The notes under the pieces are model-generated. The model saw only the letters and a program-made list of their open reading frames with translations, searched no databases and was not told the origin of the DNA. Both the position numbers and the translations under genes were made by a program. This document shows, piece by piece, positions 34,028 through 45,951 of a stretch of 64,000 nt of DNA (position 1 is the first letter of the stretch; every line of letters starts with the position of its first letter). Location: assembly GCA_902806575.1 (NCBI GenBank), contig CADCXD010000002.1, positions 3,162,001 through 3,226,000 of the forward strand, written 5' to 3'. The stretch comes from Jackrogersella multiformis (taxonomy: Eukaryota > Ascomycota > Sordariomycetes > Xylariales > Hypoxylaceae).

Positions 34028-37000
34028 ATGTCGACCTCTTCACCGGCCACCGAGGTCGCGCGTCCTCACTTAGGCGATCTGCCTACCGCACATGCGAATG
34101 CCAAGATCAACCAAATTGGCCCGGAGTCGTTTCGTGACTTGGGACGGTCACCCACTTCTTCTGACGATCCAAGTATGTTATCATGTTATGCTTACAGCCC
34201 ACCATTTTCCCTGTCTTGTCGTATGCCTTTTTGTAAATGATTTGCACTTCTCCATGTCTAAGCCCGCTTCGCTGACACCTTATATTCACCTCGTCACCAG
34301 GCACCAGCATTTTAGGTCTTGGAAAGAAGAACGTCGCAAAGCTTTCGCGGAGGGATACAGCGGGAAAAGATGCAAAGGAAAAGAAAGACATGGATACCGA
34401 GGCGCGGGCTGAGCCGCAAGTCGCATCTTCGTCAGCCCTCGATCCGTTATCTCATGTATGTACGTCTCGCCCATCAGGCTTTTCCAATGGCGAGACTGAC
34501 TCTTCTACCAATTACAGCATATATTCGTGAGAACCAACACCGACCGGACTATCACTTCGAGATTTCGCAACCCCGGACGGCCGGATAGTCCCGCAAATGA
34601 AGCATTGCCTCGTCCTTCCTCCGATCTATCTACCAAACAAGTAGCCTCTCAGCCTGATCTACCTAGAGACAGGAGGTGTGTGTGTGTCCAATACCACGGT
34701 ATTGCTCGACGGAGTGTCAAGGTATCGTACTAACGAATGTGGTTCTTTAGGAAGGGAGGGTTCCTTAGTCGCCTTAGCATGATCGGTGGCAAGAAAAAGG
34801 AGGGTGGCATACAAGACGACGAATCCGAGATTAGTGAAATGAGGACCGAGGGCGCGAATGCCGTTGCCTTTTCTTCTGCCATTGGCGCCGGCGGCTATAT
34901 CCCTCATCACAAGGAGCCGCCACGGTATATCAGGGTTCGAGCGCACAACAAGAAAATCAAGGAGTTCAACCGCATGTTTCTCGCACAGGAGCTAGTAGGG
35001 ACACAGCAGCAACCGAGTCAAGATGGTCAAACAGAGGCCATAAACGGAGCTACCGCAAGCAACGAGCTCGGCAAGGACGAATCGGAACCAGGTGGTCCTA
35101 TCTGGGCTATCGAGTTCAGTAAAGATGGCAGATATCTAGCCACCGGGGGTCGAGACCGGGTTGTACGCATATGGGTAGTGATCGCAACACAGGAAGACCG
35201 GAAGACGGACGAAGAGGAAGAGAAGGCCGCAAGCGAGAAAGAGGAGCGTCTAAGTGCGCCGGTCTTTCGCGCGAAGCCGATCCGGGAGTTTGTTGGCCAC
35301 ACAGGCGACATTCTCGATCTCAGCTGGAGCAAGAACAATTTCCTCCTTTCTTCATCAATGGATAAGACTGTTCGACTATGGCATATAAGTAGGCAGGAAT
35401 GTTTGTGCACATTTAAGCACAAGGATTTTGTCACATCTATTGCCTTCCATCCTCGTGATGACCGGTTTTTCCTAGCCGGCTCCCTCGATTCTTATTTACG
35501 GTTATGGAGCATCCCCGACAAAGCCGTCGCTTATTCGAGCCAGCTATCCGACTTCATTACCGCCGTCGCTTTTTCCCCCGACGGGAGAACCGCGATAGCA
35601 GGGTGTCTCAACGGGTTTTGCATGTTTTATGAGACCGAGGGGCTCAAATATCATACGCAGATTCACGTGAGATCATCCCGGGGTAAGAATGCTAAGGGAA
35701 GCAAGATCACCGGCATTGAGACGATGAGGTTCCCTCCGGACGCTCCGGACGGCGTGGTCAAGGTTCTTATCACTTCGAATGATTCGCGAATCAGGATTTA
35801 CAATATGGGGGACAAGAACCTCGAACTAAAGCTCAAAGGCCATGAAAATACATGCAGCCAGATCAGAGCCACATTCAGTGATGATGGTAACTATATCATT
35901 TGCGGGAGCGAAGACAAGAGGGCGTTCATCTGGTCAACCAGTACCAGACTTGCCGAGAACAAGGAAAAGAGGCCTCACGAATATTTCGAGGCTCATTCTA
36001 GTATTGTGACTGGGGCTATATTTGCCCCGACGGCAGCACGGCAGTTGTTGCAATCTTCTGGCGACCCTATATTCACGCTCTGTAACCCTCCGCCGATAAC
36101 GTTGCTCAGCAAGGAAGAATCAGCGGTAAATCAGGTAGTCGAGTCTCAGGATACCCAGTCCGAATGCTCAACCAAAGTCAAAAAGCCTGACGAGTCACCT
36201 GGGTTTATTGCGCGCTCCGCCCATTACGATGGCAACATCATCGTGACTACTGACCACACAGGCTTAATCAAGGTCTTCCGCCAAGATTGTGCTTTCACCA
36301 AGCGCCGCCACGATAACTGGGAGACCGGATCGACAATCTCTAGGAAAATCGGGAGAGGCGGTTTGCTGGGTCGAAGTGGCAGCATAGCCACGCGGATTAG
36401 TGCCGGTAGTCGGGGTCCGCATTCTCGTCGTGGCTCGCTGACACAACCTCCTCAAGGCGTATTCCAGGTCAATTCGGATAGAATAAATACATGGCGACAT
36501 GGTGTCGAAGGACACCCGGGTAGGCCTATATCAATATCTATATCAACACCTGCGCGCAGCGAGCGGTCTTTGTCGCCAAGCAAGGCAGCTCGCACTCCTG
36601 TAAATCCCGCGTCGGAAGCAAGGCGGCAGCCTTACGCGAACATACCGGCTGCCAACGGCCCAACAAGTCCTGCCGCAAGCGTGCAAGCGAACAGGGCTAA
36701 CGACCGTGTACGGTTGCGGGAGGTATCCGCGCCACCGACTCCGAGCTTTTCGTTTCGGCCGGTGGGCGAAGAGGAGGACGAGCTGCGCCTCGATCCAGCC
36801 GGCGCGAGTTATTCATTCTGGAACCTAAATAAATGGCGAAATATCAGCCCGCTACGAAGCAATGGGAACAGCGGCTCCGCCCCCGGATCGGATTCGGCGC
36901 ATAATCGCTCTGTTAGCACCACGCTGGCTCCGGGCGCAACAGCAGCCAATGACAGTCGGAGAAAGAGCCTGGCAGCGGGTACAGAAGAAGCCGGGACAAC

Positions 37001-37268
37001 CGACAAGTCGGAGAAAAATACCCGGCGGAAGAGCATGCCGGCCGGGGCACTACTGTCCCGGGCGCAGGGCGATAGTCGCCTAGCGCCTCCTCAACCGACC
37101 GCCCCTCGGCCCGAGTCCTATGCCAGCCGCTTGAGCTCAGAACTCACCAGCGAGGACGGTGAGGATATGCAGTGCCCGTCATGTGGAAGCCGGGACTTCA
37201 GAGCAAAGAAAATCGGCGGCAAGCAAAGGCTACTATGCGGGAAATGCGGTCGTGCGGTTAATTCATGA
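34028..37268 (+). CDS. WD40 protein related to yeast DGR2 / human WDR44, with C-terminal zinc ribbon
   Basis: Large 991-aa protein in four exons: 34028-34172, 34301-34455, 34518-34675, 34751-37268. The N-terminal 250 residues are charged and disordered; EFNRMFLAQEL is a short conserved helix before the propeller. WD40 repeats run from about residue 265 to 640 (for example IWAIEFSKDGRYLATGGRD, ILDLSWSKNNFLLSSSMD with DKTVRLWHI, and DDRFFLAGSLDSYLRLWSIP). A Ser/Pro-rich tail follows. The last 30 residues form two CxxC pairs (CPSCGSRDF...LLCGKCGRAV), a probable zinc ribbon. Yeast DGR2 and its paralogue affect 2-deoxyglucose resistance; WDR44 binds Rab11. Relationship is inferred from WD40 sequence character and layout, so the molecular role here is open. 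The gtgtgtgtgt donor at 34676 offers several shifted GT sites, but only this one keeps the frame. Confidence 0.87.
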
Positions 37269-40093
37269 ATCTATTGTAATGGAATAAGGTCACCCTCAGT
37301 CTCGACCGGAGTTGGATACAATTGTACGATGGACTGTCTGTCATGGGTGCCTAGTTGTAACGAGAACAAGTATTGGGTGGGTTGCATATACGGATGGCAT
37401 TGTCGACTGCAGCTCCTCTCGGGCTCTTGGAGTTGGAAGGGGGTTTCCTTGGTTATCTAGGCTAAGATACCACGATCTATGTACACGGAACAGAGTTGGT
37501 CTATCTTCTCCGAGGATAGTCACTAGATGTCAGGGGGGAAGCAACGTATATGTTTCTAATTTCTTCCGATATAGTTCTTTGCGGTGCTTATATTAGGCTT
37601 CTACGTAGCCTTACCTGTTTACTAGGTAGAGCCTCCATTATACGAAAGAGCAACCGTGTTGGTCATCGTAAAGCCTACAGATTATCTTCGACTATTTCTT
37701 CTCTGGACGACGTTACCTTGCTCGGGCTTCTTTACTTTCCCTTACAAGTGGTCTTGATTCTGACCGGTTCGACTCCACACGGCCCGAGTATGCGGTTAAG
37801 TCTTCATACGAACCAATTATTGAATATTATCTAGGTACCTAGGTAGGCAAGGTTGAGCATACCTATGATAAGACGCCTTATGGTGGGCCAATGCATTGGC
37901 ACCGCCTCATCATTAAGGCCCCTCTAGGAGATCATTCGGTAGGCGGTTCCATGATTCTGCGTGACATGGAGCTGTGCAAAGCAACGCAGCAGCACCGTTC
38001 ACATTACCACAGTAATATCCATCAAGCCAACAGGTTTATGTAAATCAGTGCCCTAGAGATGACATGCTGACAGTGATGTCATGCCGCCTTTTCAGCTAAC
38101 TTCCCCAAAGGGAGATGTCATCTTAGGGGGGTTTCTCGCGTTCGAAGTCACCTAAGCGAGACGCGATCGGGAGCGGTGTGAACCAGGATTGTGATGTGAT
38201 GCAGCAGGAGCTATATCATGATAATTATATGCATGATCACAACAGGTCCCGTGGCTCCTTTCTTTCGTTCTCTTTCCTTTTCGTACTTTGTGATTACAGA
38301 AGAGGATGGAAGTGCGAACCAGAGAAGGGTAGAAGAAGAATGATAGATAATGTATCACTGGTCTTCGAACTTCGCTCAAAGGAGGTCGTGTGGGATATAG
38401 TAAATGCTGATAAGGGGTATACGTAAGCAGTAGGTTACATAGTATACCAGTAGGCAAAAAGGGAAAATACCACCTCGAATGCGTATCTGAGATCTTAATA
38501 TGAGACGAAGAATTAGAGGAGCCATGCAAATGACCCTATTATATGATCGAATGACTGATCACACGTAGATGTCGGTTCTTACAGGGGGTTTGGCGGGCTA
38601 GACCTCTCAGAACAGGGATCCGAGATTAGTTGGGGTCAGTATATTGGTATTTACGAGTAGGTAGATTTCTTCAAGGCTCTATTGATCTTATGGTGCTCTT
38701 AAGTCTTTCATGGTGATTAAATTACGTGATGTCTCATAGATCTCAAAGAAGCACTACAACTACCGCGTACCTGACCACCTAGGTATTAGCTTTTATAGGT
38801 ACTTGGGATATTCGATTTTATAGAATTAATCGCGGTTCTAAATCGAAGAAATCGAAAAGAGGTATAGATGTAGCCGGAATAGGAAGAGCAAGGAATGGTG
38901 CCTATTCTGATCCCGTATTCCTGCAGACTCTCTGGAGCGGCTCTGACCCCGTACCTTGGCCCGCTTCAGCCGTCATTAGTTTCTACATAGCATTAATACC
39001 TAGAAGGGGACCCAAGCAATGCTGCAGTGCAACGTTATACCCGACTATGCCACAATCGTACGTGACAGCTCTATGCCGAACTTCAAGTAACTCTAATGTA
39101 GCTGGCCGCTAGGCCGCTCCCGTGGTTATGCGATGACGATATTGTGATGACCCCTCGTCGTAGAGTATGAGCTGAAAATTTGGTCTCTATAAGCTTCGAT
39201 CTTGGCAGGGCGACTAGTATGATTCCGTATATCCTCTCGGCCGATTTATTTGTTAAAAGTTTGCCCGGAAGCGAAACGACAGCTAGGGGTAAGACTGAGC
39301 ATATTGGGTTGTAAGTCTACCGATTTTTACTCTCCCAGATCGGCCATTTCAGCTCTATGCTTTCATACGTTTAGGGCTGTTTAAAAAATAGACCGCATGC
39401 AATAATTTTCACCACTTTTCTGCCTCACTTTAACCCCATTCCTCGAATCATACTCGCGGTCACGCCCCAGGAACCGGGCAGAAAGCGTTACATTGTCTAA
39501 CCTGACGGTCCACGATTCCGGAACCCGGTGATCCATGACTCTACTTCTTGTTAACCCATTGGTCCGGCATCACGGGTGCATCTTACCTGCTTAATAACGA
39601 CCACGTACATAGTAGGTATAGAGCGTGATTTCTACCATTGGACAAGCCCTAGCGTGGGTATATAAATGTTACCCGATGCTTGGGAACCTACCAAGGTACC
39701 CAAGTAGGTATCTAGTCGAGAAGAACGTGTATAGGGGGGGTAAGCTACGCGAGCATAGTAGGGTAAATATCAACACGAACCCAGGATCAGAGTCGATTCT
39801 ACATCTCTCAAACCCTGGGGAATATTACGGTGACGCTCGATCATCCTTGTCAACGGATCCTCTGTATAAGCGAATCTGGGGTGGGAGTACGTGACATGTC
39901 ATACATAAGTTTCATTTCCCATTTGAAACTGCTCTTGGCTATACCTCTGAGTGGACTACCAAGTTCGACATCTTAGTTCAGTTTTGGGGAATGACTTGTA
40001 TATTAAGGGGCTATGTAAGCCTCGAACTTGTGGGTTTGCCCAAAGGGACAAGAGAAACAAAGGAACTGCTCAGACCTTCCTCAAGAAAACAAT
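37269..40093. other. Long intergenic region
   Basis: 2.8 kb with only short unsupported ORFs (the largest, 125 codons on the minus strand at 38152-38529, starts without ATG support and has no recognisable motif). TAGGTA motif at 37829-37846; a C/G-rich stretch around 39440-39560 carries several CGGxxCC-like inverted pairs. No RNA gene found. Confidence 0.55.
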
Positions 40094-41782
40094 ATGGTCT
40101 CTACTTTAGAGCTTCTTGCCTCGGCTTTCTTCCTATCGGGAATAGCTCTTGCTGACACCTGCTCTACTCTTAAGGACACCTCCAACATAGAGGTTACTGG
40201 TCCTCTTGACCTATCATACCTATCAGAGCAGGGCGAGTATTGGTCCACCTCTTGCTCTTCCCTTAAGCCTTCTTGCATTATTTTCCCTAAAGATGCCGAT
40301 GAGGTATCTGCTATCGTGAAGATCCTCAACAGCAATACAGAGAGTTTCGCTATCAAGTCAGGTGGGCATAACCCCAACAATGGTTGGTCCAGTGTCGACG
40401 GTGGCCCCCTCATCTCAACTCAGCAGATGAAACAGGTTATATTGGACAGTGAGACGGGAATAGCCAGAGTCGGGCCTGGCCAACGGCTAGACAGCATATC
40501 AGCGGAGCTACAAGGGACGGGCTGGACTTTTGTTGGCGGCCGAATTGGCAATACCGGCGTTGGCGGCTTAGTCCTCGGCGGTGGTCTCTCATATATGTCC
40601 GCACAATACGGCTGGGCTGCTTCATCGGTGCTGGAATACGAGGTTGTTCTTGCCAACGGTACCATTGCGACCGCATCCGCCACTCAGAACCCGGACCTAT
40701 TCAAGGCTCTGAAAGGGGGTGGCAATAACTTTGGTATCGTCACTGCATACGTCCTCCAAACTTACCGCCAAGGAGACATCTTTGGCGGAAATCTTGTGTT
40801 TCTCCATTCCACCGAGACAGACGCCAAACTCCTTAAGGCTGTCAGGGACTTCACCGAGTACAACCTGGACGACAAAGCGGCTGTCATCGTCACGGCGGAA
40901 CGTGGTAACATTGACCTCATTGACACTTGGATTCTCTTCCTCTTCTATGATGGGGTAGACGTCCCCGAAGAGACCTTTAAGAACTTCACCGACGTTGGCC
41001 CTCTGCTCGATACCACCAAGGTTCAGACGTACGCCGACCTTATGGCTGGAAGTAATTGGGTCATCGTCCAGGGCTCCGTGGTGCAGATTGGAACTGAGAC
41101 GATTCCCATGCCATCGACCGAAAATAGCGAGAAAGTCATGGAGGGGATTCACGCACACTGGCGAAATATCACCGACACGACGCTACTCGAACTCGGAATC
41201 GTCGCCTCTATCGCCTACCAGCCTTTTCCCAAGCGAATCGCCGAGGCTGCGCGAGAAAGAAGCCCTGATTTGATTGATGCTGACGACGCGGCCCATCGCT
41301 TAATTCTTGAGCTAAACTACAGCTTCTTGCCACGGGGTGACTACGAGAAGATGGATAAAACATTGCAGCAGACAGTAAGTATATCTCAAACTTGTTACTT
41401 CTTCTCTCTTGCCTTTGTTCTATACGTGTTACGTGTTACGTGTTACTATCCAAGCATTGATCTATGTGTTGAGGTCCGCGGAGAAATATTCGGATCAGAA
41501 ATAAGCCTCGCAACTTGGAATCACTCCTTGAATGGGCGAAAGGTAACATTTTACTAACTTTTTTGGTTACAGTACGGCGGGGTGCGAGAGCGCGTCCTTG
41601 GGTGGCAGCAGGATGGAACATTGCCAGACATATACCTTCCGATTTTCATGAATTATGGATTCCATCGGCAGGATTACTTCTCTAGACTTCGCCCCGAGAA
41701 TCGAGCTTTTGCGCACTCGGTATCAGAGAGTGTAGATCCTACAGGTTTCTTCCGGACAAGAATAGGGGGTTGGAAACCCTAA
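40094..41782 (+). CDS. Secreted FAD-binding (PCMH/berberine-bridge-like) oxidoreductase
   Basis: Flavin-dependent oxidase of 496 aa in two exons, 40094-41374 and 41573-41782. An N-terminal signal peptide (MVSTLELLASAFFLSGIALA) points to secretion. The FAD-binding PCMH domain spans about 55-230 with SFAIKSGGHNPNNGWSS, in which His92 is the usual covalent flavin attachment site, and GRIGNTGVGGLVLGGGLSY, where bicovalent members carry Cys but this one does not. The BBE C-terminal segment appears in exon 2 (YLPIFMNYGFHRQDYFSRLR). Such fungal enzymes oxidise sugars, alcohols or secondary metabolites; the substrate is unknown. An in-frame extension upstream has no ATG. The 198-nt intron includes three copies of tacgtgtt. 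No biosynthetic genes flank it. Confidence 0.9.
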
Positions 41783-42560
41783 TTGCTGTTCTCCTTTGGA
41801 ATCCGCATCAAGCTCAGGCTGTTCAAGTTTTATTTTACCCCTTTTCAAACTGCTCTTCGGGTATTAAAATATCTATTAAGAGGGACATGGTTGTTATATT
41901 AATATTTGACCTTAATCTTAAACAACATTTATTAAGTAACTACTAATAGTAGTTAATGATATTATAATTTCAACTGTGATATGTTATATTTTCAATCGCA
42001 TTAGGTTATAATACTACTATACTACTTAAGATTACTTAAGATTTCCGGCGGTCTTATTCTTCAAAATATACCTGCTCGCTGAATAATGCTCCTTTGTATA
42101 ATCACTACCTAGGTAATAAATCAAGCATGATATCTTGAAAGTAGGAAATAAATATCTATTGAGGTATTGCAATCGTAGGTTATATCCTTACGTTTATCCC
42201 TGAATATGTAAATCTTTAATACACACCTAACACGATGATATCATTAGTAATTTCGATACAAGCTTAAATGTCAGTGATTCACATAATTACTACTTAAAAA
42301 GCTTAAGTAAATAGTAAGACAAGGTTAGAAAATAAGGAGGAGACGAGGTGTTCAGTAATATTAGTAACATACCTAGGTAATACCTATAGAATGACAAAAT
42401 CTTAAGCGAATAGGATATAAAATATGAACCTTTTTACTCGCCTAAACTTATATCAACCGCTACATCTTATTACTCACATAGTGCCCGTGAATATTACAAC
42501 AAGCTGTCGAACCATACAGACTTGAGCTACTAGATAATGAATAGACAAAAAAGGAATAGC
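41783..42560. other. AT-rich intergenic region
   Basis: Very AT-rich 3' flank of the oxidase gene, with no ORF of note, ending at the tRNA-Phe gene. Confidence 0.6.
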
Positions 42561-42652
42561 TGCGGTGAGTGCGGATCGAACGCACGACTTTCAGATTTGA
42601 TGATTAAAGTCGGAACTTCAGTCTGACACTCTCCCAGCTGAGTTATCCCCGC
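42561..42652 (-). tRNA. tRNA-Phe (anticodon GAA) with a 19-nt intron
   Basis: Minus-strand cloverleaf of 92 nt, 73 nt without the intron. D-arm ACTC/GAGT, anticodon stem TCAGA/TCTGA, loop CT-GAA-GA, T-arm GTGCG/CGCAC around TTCGATC, discriminator A. The intron (42597-42615) sits one base 3' of the anticodon, the canonical position. The acceptor stem GCGGGGA/TCACCGC has one mismatch, G5:A68; everything else pairs. Confidence 0.92.
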
Positions 42653-43052
42653 TATGAAAATTTTATTTCTAAGACTAGATTTATAAATAGTGAAGCTTGA
42701 TAGTTTCTTACTTCGCGGCTCTATCGTTAAGGCTAACTAACCTAGTAGCGGGTCAATATCATCGGTGGATATTACGCGGGTCTCCTTTAGGATATCTATT
42801 TAATAGGTAATACCTTTCTTCCCGAAGCTAGATTTGTCTAGATACCTACCTTGGTACCTAGGTAGCCCGTTTATATACCTGTCGAGAAATATGACAAAGG
42901 GGGTATGCCCGGGGTTCATACATAGTATTATACCACGAAGCCAAAACAGAATGGCATATGGTTGACATTAGGTATAACATCCCCCCCCCCCTTTTCCAGT
43001 CGTTTACCCCATTAACCACTCCAGTCCCTCCCTCACTGATTAGGTATCCCAC
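42653..43052. other. Intergenic region
   Basis: Between the tRNA and the 3' end of the surface-protein gene. A CCTAGG block lies near 42848-42866 and an 11-base C run at 42981-42991. Confidence 0.6.
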
Positions 43053-44422
43053 CTAATCCCATCGCTTGCCCCCATCTGCTTCATGTTTAGGTAGTATCTG
43101 CCGATCTTCAAGCTCTCTTCCTGCCCATCCCGAGTCTAATTCACGAGGTTCCGGGATACCAAGTTCGTATAGCTGGTTCGTTCTGTACGAAGGACTTATG
43201 CCACCGAATGTCACACTACTAGAGACATACGGTGATTGCAAATTGCCGGTGCTGGGCGAGGTTGGGAGTTCCTTGTTCCAGCATCCTGGCAGGTTCCCCT
43301 GCTGTTGTTGAAACTGGTGGGAGCCGTCTTCAGATGTTTGGTTCCTCTTTCGACGGTACCTCCGGAGTAAGAATAACAAAGCAAGCAAAATAGCAATCAG
43401 GCCCGCGAGGCCACCAACAACTACGCCTGCGATACCACCTCCCGAGAGTCTACCGGAAGGCGTCTAGGTTTCTAATATTAGTAAATTCACACAAAAATAA
43501 ACTCGTTTATCTTGCGAACTCACACTACCATCTGACCCTACTTGAAACCCATCGATTGGATGTGCATATGCTTGATCGTTCGTTGCCGAAGCCATCCAGT
43601 CAACCGTAGCCGTAACACTCGCGCTATTGTATGCCGTCACCTTGACAACCTGGCCGACTTGAAAGTTACTGTAACAAGTGCCCCCATACGCAGGCCGGTT
43701 AGAATCCGCTGTCGTGTCTGGAGGATGGAGTAAGAAGCCGCTGTGCTTAAGATTAATAGACTTTCCTTGTATCTATCTGATCCTCTACATTTCTCATAAT
43801 TTCTGCCGTATGATTGCCCGATACACATATCGACATGGAACTCGGAACGTTACTTACGAGGCGCAACAAGCAACATATCCATTCGTCCATGTCTTGACCG
43901 CGCTCCAGCCTTCAGGGCAGATGAGCGGAGAGAACATTGGGGCTATGTAGCTTGATGAATTGTGCACCTATTATTTGTTAATGACTCTTCGTAGAGGCTG
44001 TAGACCTTCTCCTTTATCCTCGAGCGATAAAAAGGGGCACAGTAGTATCATGGGAAACGAAGCAGCTCAATTACATACTACTAGGGTGTCAGCGTACAGT
44101 ACGACCGCAGCCAAGGTTCTATCGCACAAGACCTATCGTACTAACCACTTGTATACCCGTCTACGAATCCCGACGGGTAGCAGTCCGCGAACTTCGAACC
44201 GGGTACCGGCTGAGGTTCGTTTAACCAGAGCTGGTAGCCCGGCGACGATAACTGGGTGAGATGCATTTCCCCACACGACGACGGCGGTGTGAAGGTTGTC
44301 GTTAGGGGCTCTACAGTAAGTGTAAGAACTGAGATCGATGGCGCTGCCGTTGTCGTTGTGCTCGCGGCCGCCGGTGCTCCCGACGAGCTCGCCCCTGCCA
44401 CCGTAACTATTCCATCATCCAT
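43053..44422 (-). CDS. Single-span cell-surface protein, stress-sensor-like layout
   Basis: 328 aa in four exons (minus strand): 44157-44422, 43858-43950, 43524-43740, 43053-43463; phases 2, 2 and 0 agree. The ectodomain has a Ser/Thr/Ala-rich start, then a Cys-containing module: TTTFTPPSSCGEMHLTQLSS, PGYQLWLNEPQPVPG, FSPLICPEGW, NGYVACCAS, NRPAYGGTCYSNFQVG and DQAYAHPIDGFQVG. A membrane helix (GGGIAGVVVGGLAGLIAILLA onward, about residues 199-222) is followed by RRYRRKR and a polar cytosolic tail. This topology (Ser/Thr-rich outside, one helix, basic stop-transfer) resembles fungal wall sensors of the Mid2/Wsc type, but the Cys module belongs to a family of filamentous ascomycetes whose function I do not know. 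The first ATG in frame (44422) gives no signal peptide, which is odd unless an upstream exon exists. Confidence 0.78.
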
Positions 44423-45951
44423 CGTGGGGTGAAACACTGGTACCTAGCCAGTTGAAGAAAACAGTGGTCGAAGACGACGGAAAGAAGAGCAGAGAAATTT
44501 CCAGGCCGCCGAGCGACAGGGAAATCTAGTATCCATGGTTTTGAGGGATCCAGTCGACGCAGTCTTAGGATAAAGCGACCCCAAAGTCGTACTGGTGGCG
44601 TTTGTAGAGCGTAGAGCGGCCACGAATGAACCGCAAAAGCGAGCGCCAGCAAATACATTTCCCAGATACCTTGGGAGCCATTTAGATCCTTGGGAACCAT
44701 TTAGATCCTTCGGCTATATCATTGCGTACCTATCCTACTATATCTAATTATGCTTCCCTCCCTCCCATTAGGTTAACCCCTTGTAGCACCCTTAGGTACC
44801 TTTTCAGTTCTCGTGTTATAGTAAGCTCGTTACCATTGGTGTCTGGAGTAGATGAACAGACTCCTTATACTTGCATGACTGTAACATTGGATGTAGAATC
44901 GGGCCAGGCCTCCACCCACGTGCTAACACAGAGACCTATATATATCTCACGTAGTCCAGTATATTTCTTTACGAGACCGTGGCTGTTAAGTGGCTGTTAA
45001 GTGGCTGTCGTAAATTTAATATACTATTGGGCAACACAGCGTAGATAGTATCATATATTTCTATATTAGGTACGAGACGCGTTGGACATTCCGTAAGCAT
45101 AGGACTTGCATGATATTATTAGCTGTTATGGGTAAACCGGACCATCGCCTTTTTAATAGAAGCGAGAGTGAGACGGCTAGGACCTGTACAAGACATACAT
45201 ATTAGACGATCCTATATCTTACAGATCACCACAGGGCTTACCTGATTAAGTCAGGACCAGCAACGCAATTGACCATCTAACTAGGTGCCTCTTTAGATCT
45301 GCTACTTGATAATATCACTAAACTTTGAGGTATCACCGCGAGAATTCGTGGAAACGTCATCTCATGATTCATTAAATCATGCCAGGTAAGCCGTGAGGCT
45401 CCTAGCCCGGTAGCTTTTATCCCTTCCACCGTGACCATTTTTATCCCATAATTCCCATACTTCCCATAAATCAACCTTAACTGACTATAAATATTACCTG
45501 GCCTCTCCGCATATTTAGCAGTAAATGAAAGCGCTTGAATAAAAGGGAGAACGCAATCTGAGGGCAAGGCAGCATGCGAAATCAATACAGCTCGAGCCTC
45601 TGAGGGTATCTTTCCTTTCGCCACTTCTAGTCCATCACAGCCTTTCCTACCTAGGTATATATATTATATATTTCGGAACAAGAAACAAGCGAGAAAGGAA
45701 AAGTGCCGTGAGACAGGAACTCATATTTGAGCACATTCGAGCCTTACCTCAAGCCTGGAGAGTATAGCTGCCACTCGGTAGATAGGATTAAAGGAAACGA
45801 ATCGGACGGAAAACAAGGATGCAAAATCTTCATCAGACACCAAGCGTCGACGATCTTCAGCCAAAGCATCAGTGACGAAATGAACAACCCCCTATTCCTC
45901 TGTCTTGAGCAGATCTGAACCCACTCCATCATCCACCTAGGTGGGATACAT
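44423..45951. other. Intergenic region with one unassigned ORF
   Basis: Contains short ORFs only. The best, on the minus strand at 45277-45624 (115 codons from a GTG), has a protein-like composition but no ATG at its start, no motif I recognise and no obvious splice partner; it may be a relic. TAGGTA-type DNA at 45649-45662. Confidence 0.45.

Noticed and set aside
38152..38529. 125-codon minus-strand ORF
   Set aside because: Composition is not protein-like, and there is no motif or neighbour to support it.
45277..45624. 115-codon minus-strand ORF
   Set aside because: It opens with GTG, not ATG, shows no motif I recognise and lacks clear splice partners; at best a relic.
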